Assembly (NCBI RefSeq): GCF_003369915.1
Contig: NC_046675.1
Location: 20,584,001 to 20,648,000 of the forward strand
Source of the DNA: Drosophila miranda
Lineage: Eukaryota > Arthropoda > Insecta > Diptera > Drosophilidae
Length of the DNA stretch: 64,000 bases
Direction: 5' to 3'
In this document: positions 24,518-35,960 of the stretch, piece after piece
Numbering within the stretch: position 1 is the stretch's first letter
Layout: every line of letters begins with the position of its first letter
Made by a program: the position numbers and the translations under genes
Notes under the pieces: model-generated
Databases searched by the model: none
Seen by the model: only the letters and a program-made list of their open reading frames with translations
What the model was told of the DNA's origin: nothing

Positions 24518-25528
24518 TTAGATCTTGCTCTTTAGATGAAGCACCTGGTCGGTGACACGCGTGATAAGGGCATTAAGCTCGTAGTCTGCGAGATGAGTGC
24601 CCCACAGTTCGAACAGCGTTTCCCAGGCCAGTTCAACCGAGTTTCCAGAATCCGTCGTGTTGAATGTCTGCAGCGTAAGAAAGATGACTGCGTCTGCTGC
24701 AATGGGGCTGTAAGTGTCGCAAATCGTATGCAAGGCACGTGCTGAGTTAGGAGGAATCTGCAAAAACCACAAATTTTTAACAAGTTGAGATTTTAATCCA
24801 CTGTACGTGTTTTGCTGCTCTACCTACCTCATTGAGACTGACGATGCGAAATACTTTGCCGTCTTTCAATTTCTTCTGGAACTGCGCAATGCCAAATCCG
24901 TAGTCTTTGGTGGGCGGTGCAAAGTCATCTATGTTCATATGCATAAGCTTCCCAGGTCTACCTGTTGGTATCAATTGACAAGGAGACCGGTTCAAGCATA
25001 CATATGTACATATGTGATTAGGGGTAATATACCAAAACAGCCGGACGCCTCAATGGTAATATTTTCAATGAGTGTCATTAGGCTCTTATCTTCATGCAGA
25101 AACAGAAACACACTGGGTCTCGGGTCACGCTTATTGATCAGTCCTTCAATCCCTTTTTGTAGAGCCCTCCATACTCTTTCCGACTGTATGGGTTTGATCC
25201 CGCGCAGCTTCTCAAAAGCACAGCTTTTCTCCGCAGTGTAAAATTGCCAGGCGAACATCGATAGAAAAATGGATACGATAAGAACAATAACAGCAAGCAA
25301 GTACCAGCTCGTATGGTTGACGCGCACCACATCCATAGCATCGCCCCCCGAGTTTTGATCCTCCTCTTCAGATGAACCTTCTTCAAAGTTAGCTACTGAC
25401 TCCGGAATGCAGTCTTCTTTGTTATCCACCAAGTTATTTAGATGGTGCTCGTTATTATCCATCGCATCAAAAGATTGCGAAACAGGTCGTTTGGGGCTTT
25501 TGGAATTATTACAAAATTGTAGTTGCAT
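24518..25528 (-). CDS. Torsin-1A-interacting protein (LAP1/Torip)-like, intact copy
   Basis: LAP1-type proteins sit in the inner nuclear membrane and activate torsin ATPases through a lumenal domain. Minus-strand exons are 25528-25033, 24961-24828 and 24757-24518. Phases match and give 289 residues from the first Met, or 267 from the Met at 25462. An acidic N-terminus (EGSSEEEDQNSGG) is followed by one membrane segment (YLLAVIVLIVSIFLSMFAWQ) and the lumenal domain, with KSLMTLIENITIEASG, MNIDDFAPPTKDYG and ARALHTICDTYSPIAADAVI. These agree with the LAP1C/TOR1AIP C-terminal family. The first Met lies on the duplication junction, where the matching base of the other unit differs, so the true N-terminus may have been lost or replaced. 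D. melanogaster Torip (CG14103) lies elsewhere to my knowledge, so this is probably a moved or extra copy. Confidence 0.8.
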
Positions 25529-26205
25529 TCTTCCAAAAATTCTTTTTCAGCTTCTTCTTCACTGTCACATTATCGATGAACCTCAGATGCACTCAGTAGC
25601 CGACTCGCTTTCAAAATATACCGAGCTTAGCCCGCTTAGGCCCCCCTATTTAAACAGTTCAACGACTTGAGGTAGATGGTTTGTTTGTTGAGGTAAATAT
25701 TATTCATTGTAAATTCTTCTTGTAGATCTATGCCATCTTGTTCCATCTTTCCTCTGAACTTAAAAAAAAACATGATATCTTTCACCTGAACTGCGCTAAA
25801 ATTATTAAATTTTTTATTATTTTCGGTGGCATATAAAAATACCCCCTTGGTCTTCATTGGGTTAATCGTTCGCCTTCAAGGATTGGAAACCATATTCCTC
25901 GATTTTGATATTCCGTGGAATATTACTAGCTAGTTTGATCCTTCAGACCAGCCCACACAATTTTATTTAATTAATGAACCTATTTTCTACTTGACTTGTT
26001 TATTTTAAAAACTTGTTTTTATTGGATTTTTTCTAAAAAGAAAGATTTTGGCGAAAAAGGTCAAATAAAAAACGGAAAAGAGTAATCGTTCCTGTTGCTC
26101 AATTTTGATATTTCTTTTAATAATTCTGGTTAACTATGGCCCTTGGCTCTGCCCACATAGTTTTATCACAGTGATGAATAAATTGTCTATATTTCGTCTA
26201 AAACA
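25512..26205. repeat. Second copy of the Torip-like 3' flank (tandem duplication)
   Basis: Near-identical repeat of 23855-24517 in the same orientation, starting with ATTATTACAAAATTGTAGTTGC and including the shared TAGGCCCCCCTATTTAAACAG and dispersed-repeat blocks. It lies directly between the intact copy and the degenerate copy, as expected for a head-to-tail duplication of [3' flank + gene]. Confidence 0.8.
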
Positions 26206-26524
26206 AAGTTAAGATCTTGCTCTTTAGATGAAGCACCTGGTCGGTGACACGTGTGATTAAGGGATTGTAGAGCCCTCCATACTCTTTCCGACTGTATGGG
26301 TTTGATCTCGCGCAGCTTCTCAAAAGCACAGATTTTCTCCGCAGTGTTAAATTGCCAGGCGAGAAAAAAGAACATAAGAGGAATAACAGCATAAAAGTAC
26401 CAGCTCCTCTGATTGACGCGCACCACATCCATAGCTTCGCCCCCCGAGTTTTGATCCTCCTCTCCCGATGAACCTTCTTCAGAGTTAGCTTTGCGAAAAA
26501 GGTCGTTTGGCGCTTTCGGTGTTA
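26206..26524 (-). pseudogene. Degenerate tandem copy of the Torip-like gene
   Basis: Reads as the Torip-like membrane segment region (MDVVRVNQRSWYFYAVIPL, then FNTAEKICAFEKLREIKPIQ) up to ERVWRALQ. There it is fused directly to the last exon's end (TRVTDQVLHLKSKI). The middle of the lumenal domain, both introns and most of exon 3 are deleted, the frame shifts at the fusion, and the original stop codon is mutated. The remaining membrane anchor without a torsin-binding domain is unlikely to work as LAP1. Sequence at 26500-26524 still matches the region upstream of the intact copy (KRPFSQS versus KRPVSQS). Confidence 0.8.
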
Positions 26525-27076
26525 TTACCTATATGCAGACTCCGTCGCGCAGCCTTTTTATTGCATAAACGTAAAAAATTGTTTTGTTTAAAGTGAATGA
26601 GTGACTATGATATGAATGCTAGTTTAATAGATTGATGAAACCAAACAGTTCCTTTTGACGTACTTTTAATGGTCACCCTGTTATTCTTTCGATACGCAAA
26701 CATCGATAGATTCTCAAGGTTTGAAAGGGGATATGTAATAATACTGTCAAAATAACAAATCCTGACTGAAAACCTCAAGTTTAATAACGGTAATTCCTTC
26801 CATTTTAGAATCTTAACAGATAGATCTTGAATGGAATTGGTGTAATATGCTGTGATATACTTAAATACTGACTTCGATTAAAAATGGTCTGGAATTCAAA
26901 CGATAGACTACGATAGTACCGACATTGCTCATCTCTAGTTAACTTATTCGCGATAATTATTTTTAGGTGATATTTTCTAATTCTCATGTAATAAAAACCA
27001 TTTGGTACGCGAAACAAATAGCAATAAATGTGCACAGTAATTGTCGTTCGAAATAGATAGTGCGAAAACTCTCAGC
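26525..27076. other. Nab2 upstream region
   Basis: AT-rich sequence between the degenerate Torip-like copy and the Nab2 start. It should hold the Nab2 promoter. A tatcgat-like DRE half (catcgatag) occurs near 26701-26709. No gene is visible. Confidence 0.5.
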
Positions 27077-30000
27077 ATGGAGTGCAACCTGGGCAGCGAA
27101 ATCGGCCTGAAGATGCGCGTAAGTCTCTTTTTGCGGAAAATCAATGAACTTCGTAATCTAAGAAAAAACAATTTAGAGTGCCGTCAAGGCGAAGCTGCTG
27201 GAACTGGGCACGGGCGGCTCATCCGGCTTTATAGATGACGAACTGCCGGACTATGTGATGGTGATGGTAGCCAACAAACGCACCAAACAGCAAATGGCCG
27301 CCGAACTAAATCTCTTTCTGGGCGACCAGACGGATCTGTTTGTCACCTGGCTGCACGAAGTTCTCCAGAAGCTGCAGGAAGTCACATTGCCCACAGCAAG
27401 TGGTGAGTTTTGTGGTTTTCTTTATCCACAGTGGGCCACAATCTAATCGAACCTGATCTACTTGCCAGCTTCCAGCAAAAAGCGCAGGTCTCGTCAGCTC
27501 GAGGCTTGTCCCAAATCGAAGGAAAAGGACAAGAAACACTCGAAGAAGGACAAACGGTTGCAAAGGAGGTCGGGCGATGAAATGCCAGATGGACAGTCTG
27601 GCTCTGCCGATGCCATGCCCGTCATTAGCTCCATAACCGATGCCTTTGCGGAGGAGCTGCTGGAGAAAGCAAAAAAATCCCTGGACATCGACCTCAATGC
27701 CAAGGATGAGATCGTAAACAAAAAGAAACGCAAGTCAGTCGAAAGCGAAAAAGAAACAGGTGACACAGATGTGCCCCCGATCTCAGAGATAAGCCCAACA
27801 GCCACCAGCGGAGTCAATCGGCAGAAGGATCTGGCAGAGCTGGCTGAGATTCAAAAGAAAATCCATGCGGCCAAGAAGCATTTGCGCCAGATAGGCGAAA
27901 TAGAGGCCGACAGTGATGTGGAGGAAGACGGCGACGAGGATCTCTTGAACATAAACGAACAGAAGGAGGAGCCGGAGATCCAGCAGTCCCCCGTTGAAGA
28001 CATACAAGAAGAGGTACCTCCCGCACGCAAAACCAAAAGTCCTATTGTTTTCAAGAGGCGAGAGAAAACTCCTCCGGAGCAGCGTGCCGAGACGGAAAAT
28101 GAAGCACGCCAGGCGGTGGAGATGGACGTAGAGATTGAGAAGGAAAAAGATAAGCCCAAGGAAGAGCGCTCTGAACGACGTTCGGTTCACGACCGTCTGG
28201 GCTCCAAACAGATCGCACAGCCGCCAATAGAGCGCCCTCAGCGCGGCCAAAAAGAGCTATATGTCCCCGCACATCGAAGACGCATGGAGGCCTCGGAGGC
28301 GCAGCCCCCCAAGGAGCGCAGCCAGCGGGAGAGGTCAAGGGAACGTCGCTCCAGCCGCGACAATCTCAGAGAATCGAATCGTGCCCATCGCCAGCGACGT
28401 TCACCCAGCCCAGAGACACCCAAGGCAAAGCAACGCATTGGATCGCGTGTCATTTTGGCAGTCCACAAGCCGCCAGAGCCCTCGGATGATGAAGATATGG
28501 CGGACAAGCCTGTCAGCTCGGTCATCAAGATCAAGCCCAGGCCCCAGGTCTCCCCGAAAAGACAAGCTTGCAAGAATCTGCTCATGAGAGCTGTGGCCGA
28601 TGCCCAGAGGTCCACGATTCTTGCCAAGTCGTCGGCGCCTTCGATAAAGAAAGATATTGAGGAGGTGGAATTAGTCAGCAGCACATCGTTAGGCAAACGA
28701 AAGGCCCCAGAAAAGGGGGATCGCGATCGATCGCGAGACCGTGCCAAGCGAAGTGCACCCACCCCGGAGCTGTTCAGGCGCAGCACTCGGGAGTTGGTGG
28801 TCAATGTAATGCAACGGGGGGACACGGCAGGCAAACAACTCTCCTCCGCCGTTGCCCGACGCTACAACGACAGTCATGCCGAGACGAAGCTGAAGCTGGT
28901 CGAGGAAGAGTATGGCCCCAGTCTAGTGGCCGAAGACTATGAACCGTATGTGCCCCAGTTGTTGAATCACGTGGAAAATATAGACTTGCACATTCGATCG
29001 ACGGAGCCGAGGCCCAGCTCTAGAGGGCCCGAAACTCAATTTGTGGTGACCCTGAATGGTGAGGAAACCTCAACGTCAGGCAGCAGGGACCGGGACCCTT
29101 ATCGCAAGCGGAGTATCTCGGCGAAACGCTCATCCTCGCCTGTAGCCACAACGCCACAACAAGTGACCTCTTCCAGTGCGGAACCAACTGCTGCCACAGC
29201 TGCTGCCTCCTCCTCCATCACCCCATCGCCCACTTCGAGCCCATCTCATCATCAAATCACACGAAGTCTGAAGCGCAATGAGGTGATCAGGAAGCAACAG
29301 GAAATCAAAAAGATCATCATCAAGAATGATACGGACGAGGATGATGAATCGCACGGTGCATTGCCGCCAAAGAAGTCGCAGTTGCCACACAAGCGACTCC
29401 CGAGCGGCAGTTCATTGGCTTCGGCCAATGGTCACAAGGAAAAAAGAGCAAAGGCTGCCACTGAAGAGCGCTCTAACACGCCACCACTGCCGGCCACTGG
29501 CCTTCAAGCCTTGCCCAGACTGGAGAGGCGAGCTGTCAGCAAAGAAAAATCTGAAAATGAAAATTCAAGTGTGGAACCATTGACGGCACCGGTGTTCGTA
29601 ATCGTTCCTGCGTCACCAAAAAACAAACACACTCCCATTCGCTTTACTTTGAGGTCCGAGGAAAAGTCACAGGCACCGCCTGCCCAAAGGAAGCGTCGGT
29701 CGGGCAGTCACGAGCGTGAATCATCGTTGGAAAGGCGCAAGGTACCACTACGGAATCTAGATGATAGAAAATATGACAATTTGCCGGCATGTAAGTGAAG
29801 TCACAAACAAGATACAAATGATCGCATTACTTCAACTCTTATTGTTTCCGCAGTAAGTGCCGTCAGCGTGGACTCGGCCGTGATGAAGGTCAGCAAGCCC
29901 AAAGAGCGTTGTAAGTATCATCCGAGCTGCACAAAACAATTCTGCGAGTACTACCATCCGACAGCGCCGTGCAAGTCTTTTCCCAATTGCAAGTTTGCCG

Positions 30001-30416
30001 ACAAATGCATGTACTCGCATCCCAAGTGCATGTACGATATGTCGTGCATGAGCATTGACTGCAATTACGCACACAGCGGCCAGCGGGATCTTAGCCATGT
30101 GCAGCTAACGGCTCCGCCTCTATGTAAGTGCAGCATTGAATTATTTATGATCTCCCCACTCATTATTTCTGTATCTCTTCCTTCGATAGCCTCCCATGTT
30201 ATACCGGTGCAGAACTATAAATCAATATCGGCCCCCATGACGGCCACCACAGCAACCACGATGTGCAAATACTATCCCAATTGCACCAAGGTGGGTTGCA
30301 CCTTCTATCATCCAAAGCCATGCCGATTTGGCAAGAATTGCGTCAATAAGCTGGAGTGCGTCTTCTATCATCCAGAGATGCAGAGCAAGTTCAAATGGGT
30401 CGCCTCGATGGGCTGA
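27077..30416 (+). CDS. Nab2: Nab2, poly(A) RNA-binding CCCH zinc-finger protein (ZC3H14 family)
   Basis: Nuclear polyadenosine-RNA-binding protein controlling poly(A) tail length, with neuronal roles in flies. Exons are 27077-27118, 27177-27402, 27469-29790, 29854-30123 and 30190-30416; phases match and give 1028 residues. The N-terminal PWI-like fold begins MECNLGSEIGLKMR and continues to LFVTWLHEVLQKLQ. A long charged, serine/arginine-rich middle follows (exon 3). Five tandem CCCH fingers make the C-terminus: CKYHPSCTKQFCEYYH, CKSFPNCKFADKCMYSH, CMYDMSCMSIDCNYAH, CKYYPNCTKVGCTFYH and CRFGKNCVNKLECVFYH. The first three are in exon 4 and the last two in exon 5. A possible poly(A) signal AATAAA lies at 30874-30879. 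Divergent from the Torip-like pseudogene upstream. Confidence 0.96.
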
Positions 30417-32085
30417 GCGAACATACACCCCATAAGTTTTAACAATATTTAGCTAATGTCATTTTATCCACTACTCCCTGCTCTTGGCTCCCGGCTCCCT
30501 GCTATGTCAGATCCCCGCTATATCCATAACTATACACCAAAACCTTTTTTCTATTGTATCTATTGGATTTAGGAGCTGGGAGTTCTTATACACTACACAG
30601 AGATCTGTGTAACAACCATTTCATTTCATTTATGCATTTGATTTGCACACATTTTATATTAGACATCAGCTGCTATCTAACTCTATCACGACAAACAATC
30701 GTTCAATAGGATCTGTTTCTTGCATACAATCATAATCTACACGTCATGCAAAGGTCTGCGAATTAAATTAGCAATAGTTGCTATAAATTGGAAAATTAAA
30801 TTGCGTTTCTTTGGGTGCCGATCTCCAAAATATGTAGGGAACATGGAATGGATCTAATCTAATTTGGTTTGCAAATAAATATTTCTAAGCCAGTTTTTGG
30901 AATGGGAAAGAAGCTAAAGGAATGCTCAAGCGGTGGGCGGGATTTTTAAATTTGAAAGCAGTCTATTAACGACAACAAAAATGCACTATCTGCGAAATTC
31001 GACTCTAGCATCATGCACACGCAATGTATGTTGTTATACTTTTTTCTGGCATGCTCTTTTGCAGCATTCGATCATCAATGTGCCGCGTTATGTGTGAGCA
31101 ATGGGAGCATTTGGGAGCAAGAACCTGCTTCAGATCGAGTCAATGGTTTAAATATAAGATACAATTTGGAATATGTGAAACTACATGTACAGCTCCTTAT
31201 GGATCCATAAGTTTTGGCACAGCAATATATTTTCATTCGACTGTTCCATTGCGAGTGTACGATTTTTATTAAAGTAAAAAATCGTATGATTTTGGCTAGC
31301 CATAAACGGTTAAGATTTCCTAGCTACCTAAATATGTAATCTGCACCGCTGACATTAACAATTATGCATCGGACAGCTGGATGCATTTGTAGATACACAG
31401 TTTGAGATACTTATGGCATTATCACTGAAGCCTGCACTTGGTAAAATGGGACGGCATATGCATGATAACACAGGCGACCGTCATTAAAATATCTTTGACC
31501 TGACCCTTGAAATAATCTACTGTTAGATTATTTTGATTGTTTAGTTGTAAATAAATATTCGTATCAATATTATATTTAGAAACAAAGGAACACGTACAAA
31601 CTGCACTTCTTCGCAGCTCAATTTGTTCAAGTACAGATTGCGGCGAAATTTTGTTATTGTTACATGAAACGATGGCATATCCATTTATAGTTCAGCATAC
31701 GATTGTCATATTGACGATCAACAATATCAAGTGAATTTACATCAACAAATTCATTTGATTTATTTAGCGATTTTTAAAAAATCAATCGAAAATTAATAAG
31801 ATTCTATAGGATTGGCTCATTTTTTAAAAGCTTTTCTTTTCATTATAACAAAATATTTAATTAATGAAGGTCTAAACTGAGGTTTTTTTATTTAAAGAAA
31901 ATTGTGATTCCTTCCGTTAAAAAAACGTATAATACGCTATGAAACGCTATACCCTATGAGAACAAGTTTTGGAACATCACTTATGGCTATCATTACATCA
32001 ATCAATCATTATATGCACAAAGCATTTCCATTCGAGAATAGTAACAAAATTTGTCAAGTTTGAATCAAAATTGTATTTTCCAAAA
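30417..32085. other. Intergenic between Nab2 and the Cys-rich orphan gene
   Basis: AT-rich DNA without a convincing gene. The first 460 bases are probably Nab2 3' UTR. Short open frames near 31013-31272 have no recognisable product. The last 150 bases before 32086 are the presumed promoter and 5' UTR of the Cys-rich gene. Confidence 0.5.
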
Positions 32086-33211
32086 ATGGATAAATACGAG
32101 GAAACCACGGAACTGCAGGATTCCACAGGCAACTGCTGCTGCAATTGCAATTGCAAACAGAAGTTGAATTCCCGTCAGCTGTTCGACGACAACTTGGAGG
32201 ACATTGCCACGAGCCTCGCACACATAATGCTGATCTGTGGCATCAACACAACGAAGAGCTGCCAGGCCAAGGCCATTATCAGGCGGGCTTTTGTGTACCA
32301 CGAAAGGCTGCGGACACAGTGGAACCCGAATGCGGCCCCAGAATCGCGTCTCAATCGAGATGAAATGCTGCAGGCTCTGCGCATCACGTGCGGGATGGAA
32401 AGCGTGGAGGCTGTGTTGTCGTATTCGATCATCAAGCGTGCATTTAAGGCATTCTTCCGCGGGAAGCCACCGGTGTCGCTCAGTAATCCGATTGTGGATG
32501 CCATGGCCATACGCAGACAGGAGCGGGCATGGATAAAAGCCGCCAAAGAGACGTCCAAGCTATTTGACAACTATCAGTCGGCCTTCTTTTGGGCGCACAA
32601 GTTCTACGCGGAGCAGATTGATATGATCTACAGGGCGCTCTATAATCGCATGAGGGACCGCTGTAGCCCGATCGAGGTCCCACTGTGCACCTGCCGTGGC
32701 TGCTCCAAGCAGGTGGTGCCGAAGAAGCTCACCCCCAAGGATGGCTATCATCTGCACAAGTCCAGTAGTCTGTGTGACCTGCCGCGCTGCAATGAGTGTA
32801 ATGGTCGCTTTCTCATCTGTGAGAGCAATAGCGATCAGCTGACGGCAGAGCAGTACGGGAAATGCGGCCAGGACTCGTACAAGGTAAAGTGGTGTTGCTT
32901 GGAGGATGAGCAACCGCAGCCCAAGCCCAAGTGGCCGTATGAAGCAGATATGGCACCAGAGGACGAGGACCATTACTGCCCCGTGGACTGCAGTGAGTCG
33001 TCGGATGTGTGTCCTAGCGATGTTGGATCCTTGAATCTCTGCGATGGCGTGGCTTCGAGTGAGGATTCCATCCACCAAAAACCCCACAGATCTTATCGAC
33101 AATGTGGTGGACAAACTGGAGGATTATTTCAATAAACTGTGGGCAGAAGAGGTGGCCGAAAAGAAGAACTCCCAGACGTATGTTACCAGGACCAGTCGAG
33201 GCCAGGACTAG
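32086..33211 (+). CDS. Unrecognised Cys-rich protein with apparent 3' frameshift
   Basis: I do not recognise this family. The frame opens MDKYEETTELQDST, then a cysteine cluster (NCCCNCNCKQK). A helical, basic middle follows (SQAKAIIRRAFVYHERLR, YSIIKRAFKAFFRGKPP, FWAHKFYAEQIDMIYRAL). A C-terminal part has CxC/CxxC pairs (CTCRGCSK, CNECNGRF, CGQDSYKVKWCC, YCPVDC) that could bind zinc. The frame closes at 33135, giving about 349 residues. From an A5 run at 33077-33081 a clean coding signal continues in the next frame (TDLIDNVVDKLEDYFNKLWA...) to a stop at 33211. The simplest reading is a one-base insertion in the run, either real or a sequencing error. The gene looks intronless; intronless structure and lack of a known homologue would suit a male-germline gene, but that is speculation. 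Confidence 0.65.
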
Positions 33212-33591
33212 ACTATAAGCGTTGCAGGTAATGGAAGTGCTTCTTTGAAACTAAAGGAAGAACAAACAAAGACCTGGGAAACAACGAGAGGACAAATATT
33301 GGCGAAAAATATGAAAGCTAATTAGAATTACTTAAAGAATTCATTCTCCGACTTGAAAAATATACTCACCTGATGAAAGTCCTCCAGGTACCGAAACCCC
33401 TTGCAACAACAGAAACTGTCCTGGCAATCGCCAGAGCCGAAAGCGCTGGAAGTGGTGAAAATCACAGAAAACCAAGCGGGAAAGCCAACTGGATCCATCA
33501 AAAAAAGAGTAGGTATTCTTGTCGATTAATCAAATTTCTTGTATTTCCAAAATTTCAAAAAAAAGAAAAGTAGAAACAAATTGGACAACAA
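33212..33591. other. Short intergenic stretch left of the first flanking repeat
   Basis: 3' flank of the Cys-rich gene. Residual open frames here are short and low in complexity. It ends where the direct repeat that brackets sqh begins. Confidence 0.45.
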
Positions 33592-34049
33592 ATAATAAAA
33601 CTTTTTTGCCCAATTTATCGCCTTCCAGATATTATAGAAATAAAACTATTATTCAAATATTTTTAATAATCCCGCTTATTCCCCAGCGCTGGGTTAACCA
33701 TAATTTCGCTTAACAATGTTTCGCGGCCCATTTTCGATCACTTATGAACCAATACACTTGAACAAAATCAGCAATCAGCTTGCTGAAAAAACAAACATGC
33801 TTGATCGATCAAACTAAGCTGAGCTGATTTCAGCGAGCCTTTTCAGCTTTCAGCTCAGCTCAGTCTGCAATGTGCGCACTTGCACCGGTGCAGTGTGTTT
33901 GTTTTTTCAGAGCTTATAAATCAGCTATGTGCTCCGATTTCAGCTCCGCTTTCAGCTCCGCTTTCAGCTCCGCTTTCAGCTCCGCTTTCAGCTCCGCTTT
34001 CAGCTCCGCTTTCAGCTCCGCTTTCAGCTATAGTGTGCGCGAGCCCTTA
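33592..34049 (+). repeat. Left direct repeat flanking the sqh segment
   Basis: Near-identical in sequence and orientation to 37583-37953. The shared block runs from TAATAAAACTTTTTTGCCC through AACAATGTTTCGC, ATGCTTGATCGATCAAAC and GTGCGCACTTGCACCGGTGC to GTGTGCGCGAGCCCTTA. This copy has seven tandem CTCCGCTTTCAG units (about 33940-34027) where the right copy has one, plus small insertions near 33690 and 33725. No terminal inverted repeats and no coding capacity were found. The family is not recognised. Confidence 0.9.
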
Positions 34050-35374
34050 CGGTGTATAATATACTTTCAGGTATTTTGACGTCGAAAAGTGTATTTTTAA
34101 AGGTATATTTAAGAACAAAGGCTATAGAAACATCCACACGAAGGTTTTTTAAAATTCCACTTTGGCGCACACTTTAGTCGATAAGTGCTCTCCCCTGCGA
34201 CGAAAAAATTAGTCGTAATTTGAATGGGCTATAAAAAGGGGTATGGACAACCGGCGAAAACAAGGTATATTGGGCAAGTAGGGTGGATTTCACCTGGCAT
34301 GCGTTGCATTTTCTGAGCCTTTTGCGCATTGTCCACACCCTCTTTTTCCTTCCGTTATGTAGCAAATCTGTAGTAACCGTGTAAAGTGTAGAATTTTTTT
34401 CATAAAAAAAGACGCCAGCCAAAGAAAGGTGAAAATTGAACCAAAACAGCCCCACGGTAAGCAGCAGTTCGCACCTCTGAAGCCCCCAAGTCCGCAACAA
34501 ACAAAAAAGGCAGAACGAAAGAGTGCAGGTCAAAACCAGACAGGATAGCAGCTGTGAGTATTAACCAAAAATAAAGGCAATAAACCGCGAAACGACAGCC
34601 ACACAAAGGGTGCTACGCGCTACTCTCCCCCCGAAAAGGGCGTGTGTATGAGTCAGAGTCGGCAGAGGCCGTGTCTCAAAAGAAAACAATAATTTGTCAT
34701 GCCTCTTTGCATATGTATGTGTGGGCTTTTACATCGAAATTGATAAAAAAGCTTTGCTGATCAGATGGTGCTCTCTGCCATTTTGAACAAATTTTCAAGT
34801 GGCCCCAAAAACGCCAACAAGTCAGCCCCCAAGAGGCAGATCTTGGCGACGGCTTCAGCTGCTGTCTGTTTTTGTGCCTTTTTTAGGCATTTAATTGAAC
34901 TGTGGATGCAGTCTGTGTGGAAGTGTGAGTGTGTGCTTGAGAATGTTTTCATTGAGCCATATTTGTTGTTGCTTGAAATACCCTTGCGGAAAACAGTATT
35001 ATTATGTTGACAGAATATTTGTAACGCATCGAAAGAAGCGTATCAAAAATCATATAGATCATTGGCTTGGACATGCCACTTTCTGATGATTTTGCAGTAA
35101 TGTCGTTTCAAGTGACTCAGGGTATGATATTTTCAGGGTATGTGTGTTTGAGTGAGTGTTGACACAGTTTGGGAGAGCACGACGACGAAAAATCAGCTTC
35201 ATCGGAATTTGTCGGGCTGCAATATGTCTATATATAGCAATAAAACCCGCACACAAATACACACACACACATAATATATTCACTCCACATTAATGGAATC
35301 TCCTCTGACTCGGTTAGGTCCACGCCACACATCACCGCATCACACACAGAGAGAGATCCACTCCACCAACAACG
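34050..35374 (+). promoter_or_regulatory. Presumed sqh promoter, 5' UTR and leader intron
   Basis: No protein-coding exon is visible. A TATA-like TATAAAAA lies at 34230-34237. A good splice donor (AGCT/GTGAGTATT) is at 34554. Possible acceptors are TTTTGCAG ending at 35097 and TTTTCAG near 35140, ahead of the coding ATG at 35375. This layout suggests an upstream noncoding exon and a leader intron of more than 500 bases, which would argue that the gene came with its own promoter. All sites are motif-based guesses. Confidence 0.35.
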
Positions 35375-35960
35375 ATGTCATCACGCAAAACCGCCGGTCG
35401 CCGTGCCACCACCAAAAAGCGCGCCCAGCGCGCCACCTCCAATGTCTTTGCAATGTTCGATCAGGCCCAGATCGCCGAATTCAAGGAGGCCTTCAACATG
35501 ATCGACCAGAATCGCGATGGCTTCGTGGAGAAGGAGGATCTGCACGATATGCTTGCCTCGCTGGGCAAGAACCCCACCGATGACTACTTGGATGGGATGA
35601 TGAACGAGGCACCCGGACCGATCAACTTCACCATGTTCCTCACTCTGTTCGGTGAACGGCTGCAGGGCACCGATCCCGAGGATGTGATCAAGAATGCCTT
35701 TGGCTGCTTCGACGAGGAGAACATGGGTGTTCTGCCCGAGGATAGGCTACGCGAGCTGCTCACCACAATGGGCGATCGATTCACAGACGAAGATGTATGT
35801 ACCCTGCTCCCCTCTCTGTATAATCGTGTCATTTTAATCTATGGTTCTCCCACAGGTGGACGAGATGTATCGGGAGGCGCCGATCAAGAATGGGCTGTTC
35901 GATTACCTCGAGTTCACGCGCATACTCAAGCACGGTGCCAAGGACAAGGATGAGCAGTAA
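35375..35960 (+). CDS. sqh: Spaghetti squash, nonmuscle myosin II regulatory light chain
   Basis: Binds the neck of nonmuscle myosin II heavy chain (zipper) and switches the motor on when phosphorylated; works in cytokinesis and epithelial contraction. Exons are 35375-35794 and 35856-35960, giving 174 residues, the normal length. The translation appears identical to my recollection of D. melanogaster Sqh. It includes the phosphorylation site RATSNVF (Thr20/Ser21 in mature numbering) and the calcium-binding EF-hand loop [13 protein letters not shown] 61-bp intron splits the gene after DRFTDED, so it is not a processed retrocopy. In D. melanogaster sqh is on the X, not between Nab2 and crb. Here it lies inside a segment bounded by direct repeats, suggesting relocation or duplication. 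Coding is intact. Confidence 0.96.

Noticed and set aside
31013-31272. Short plus-strand frames of 65-82 residues
   Set aside because: Overlap each other, AT-rich, no conserved features and no plausible promoter or splice sites.
33930-34030. CRISPR-like array
   Set aside because: Contiguous 12-bp units without spacers in a fly genome; it is a simple tandem repeat.
35375-35960. sqh as a processed retrocopy
   Set aside because: A 61-bp GT-AG intron interrupts the coding sequence and no poly(A) tract follows the stop codon.
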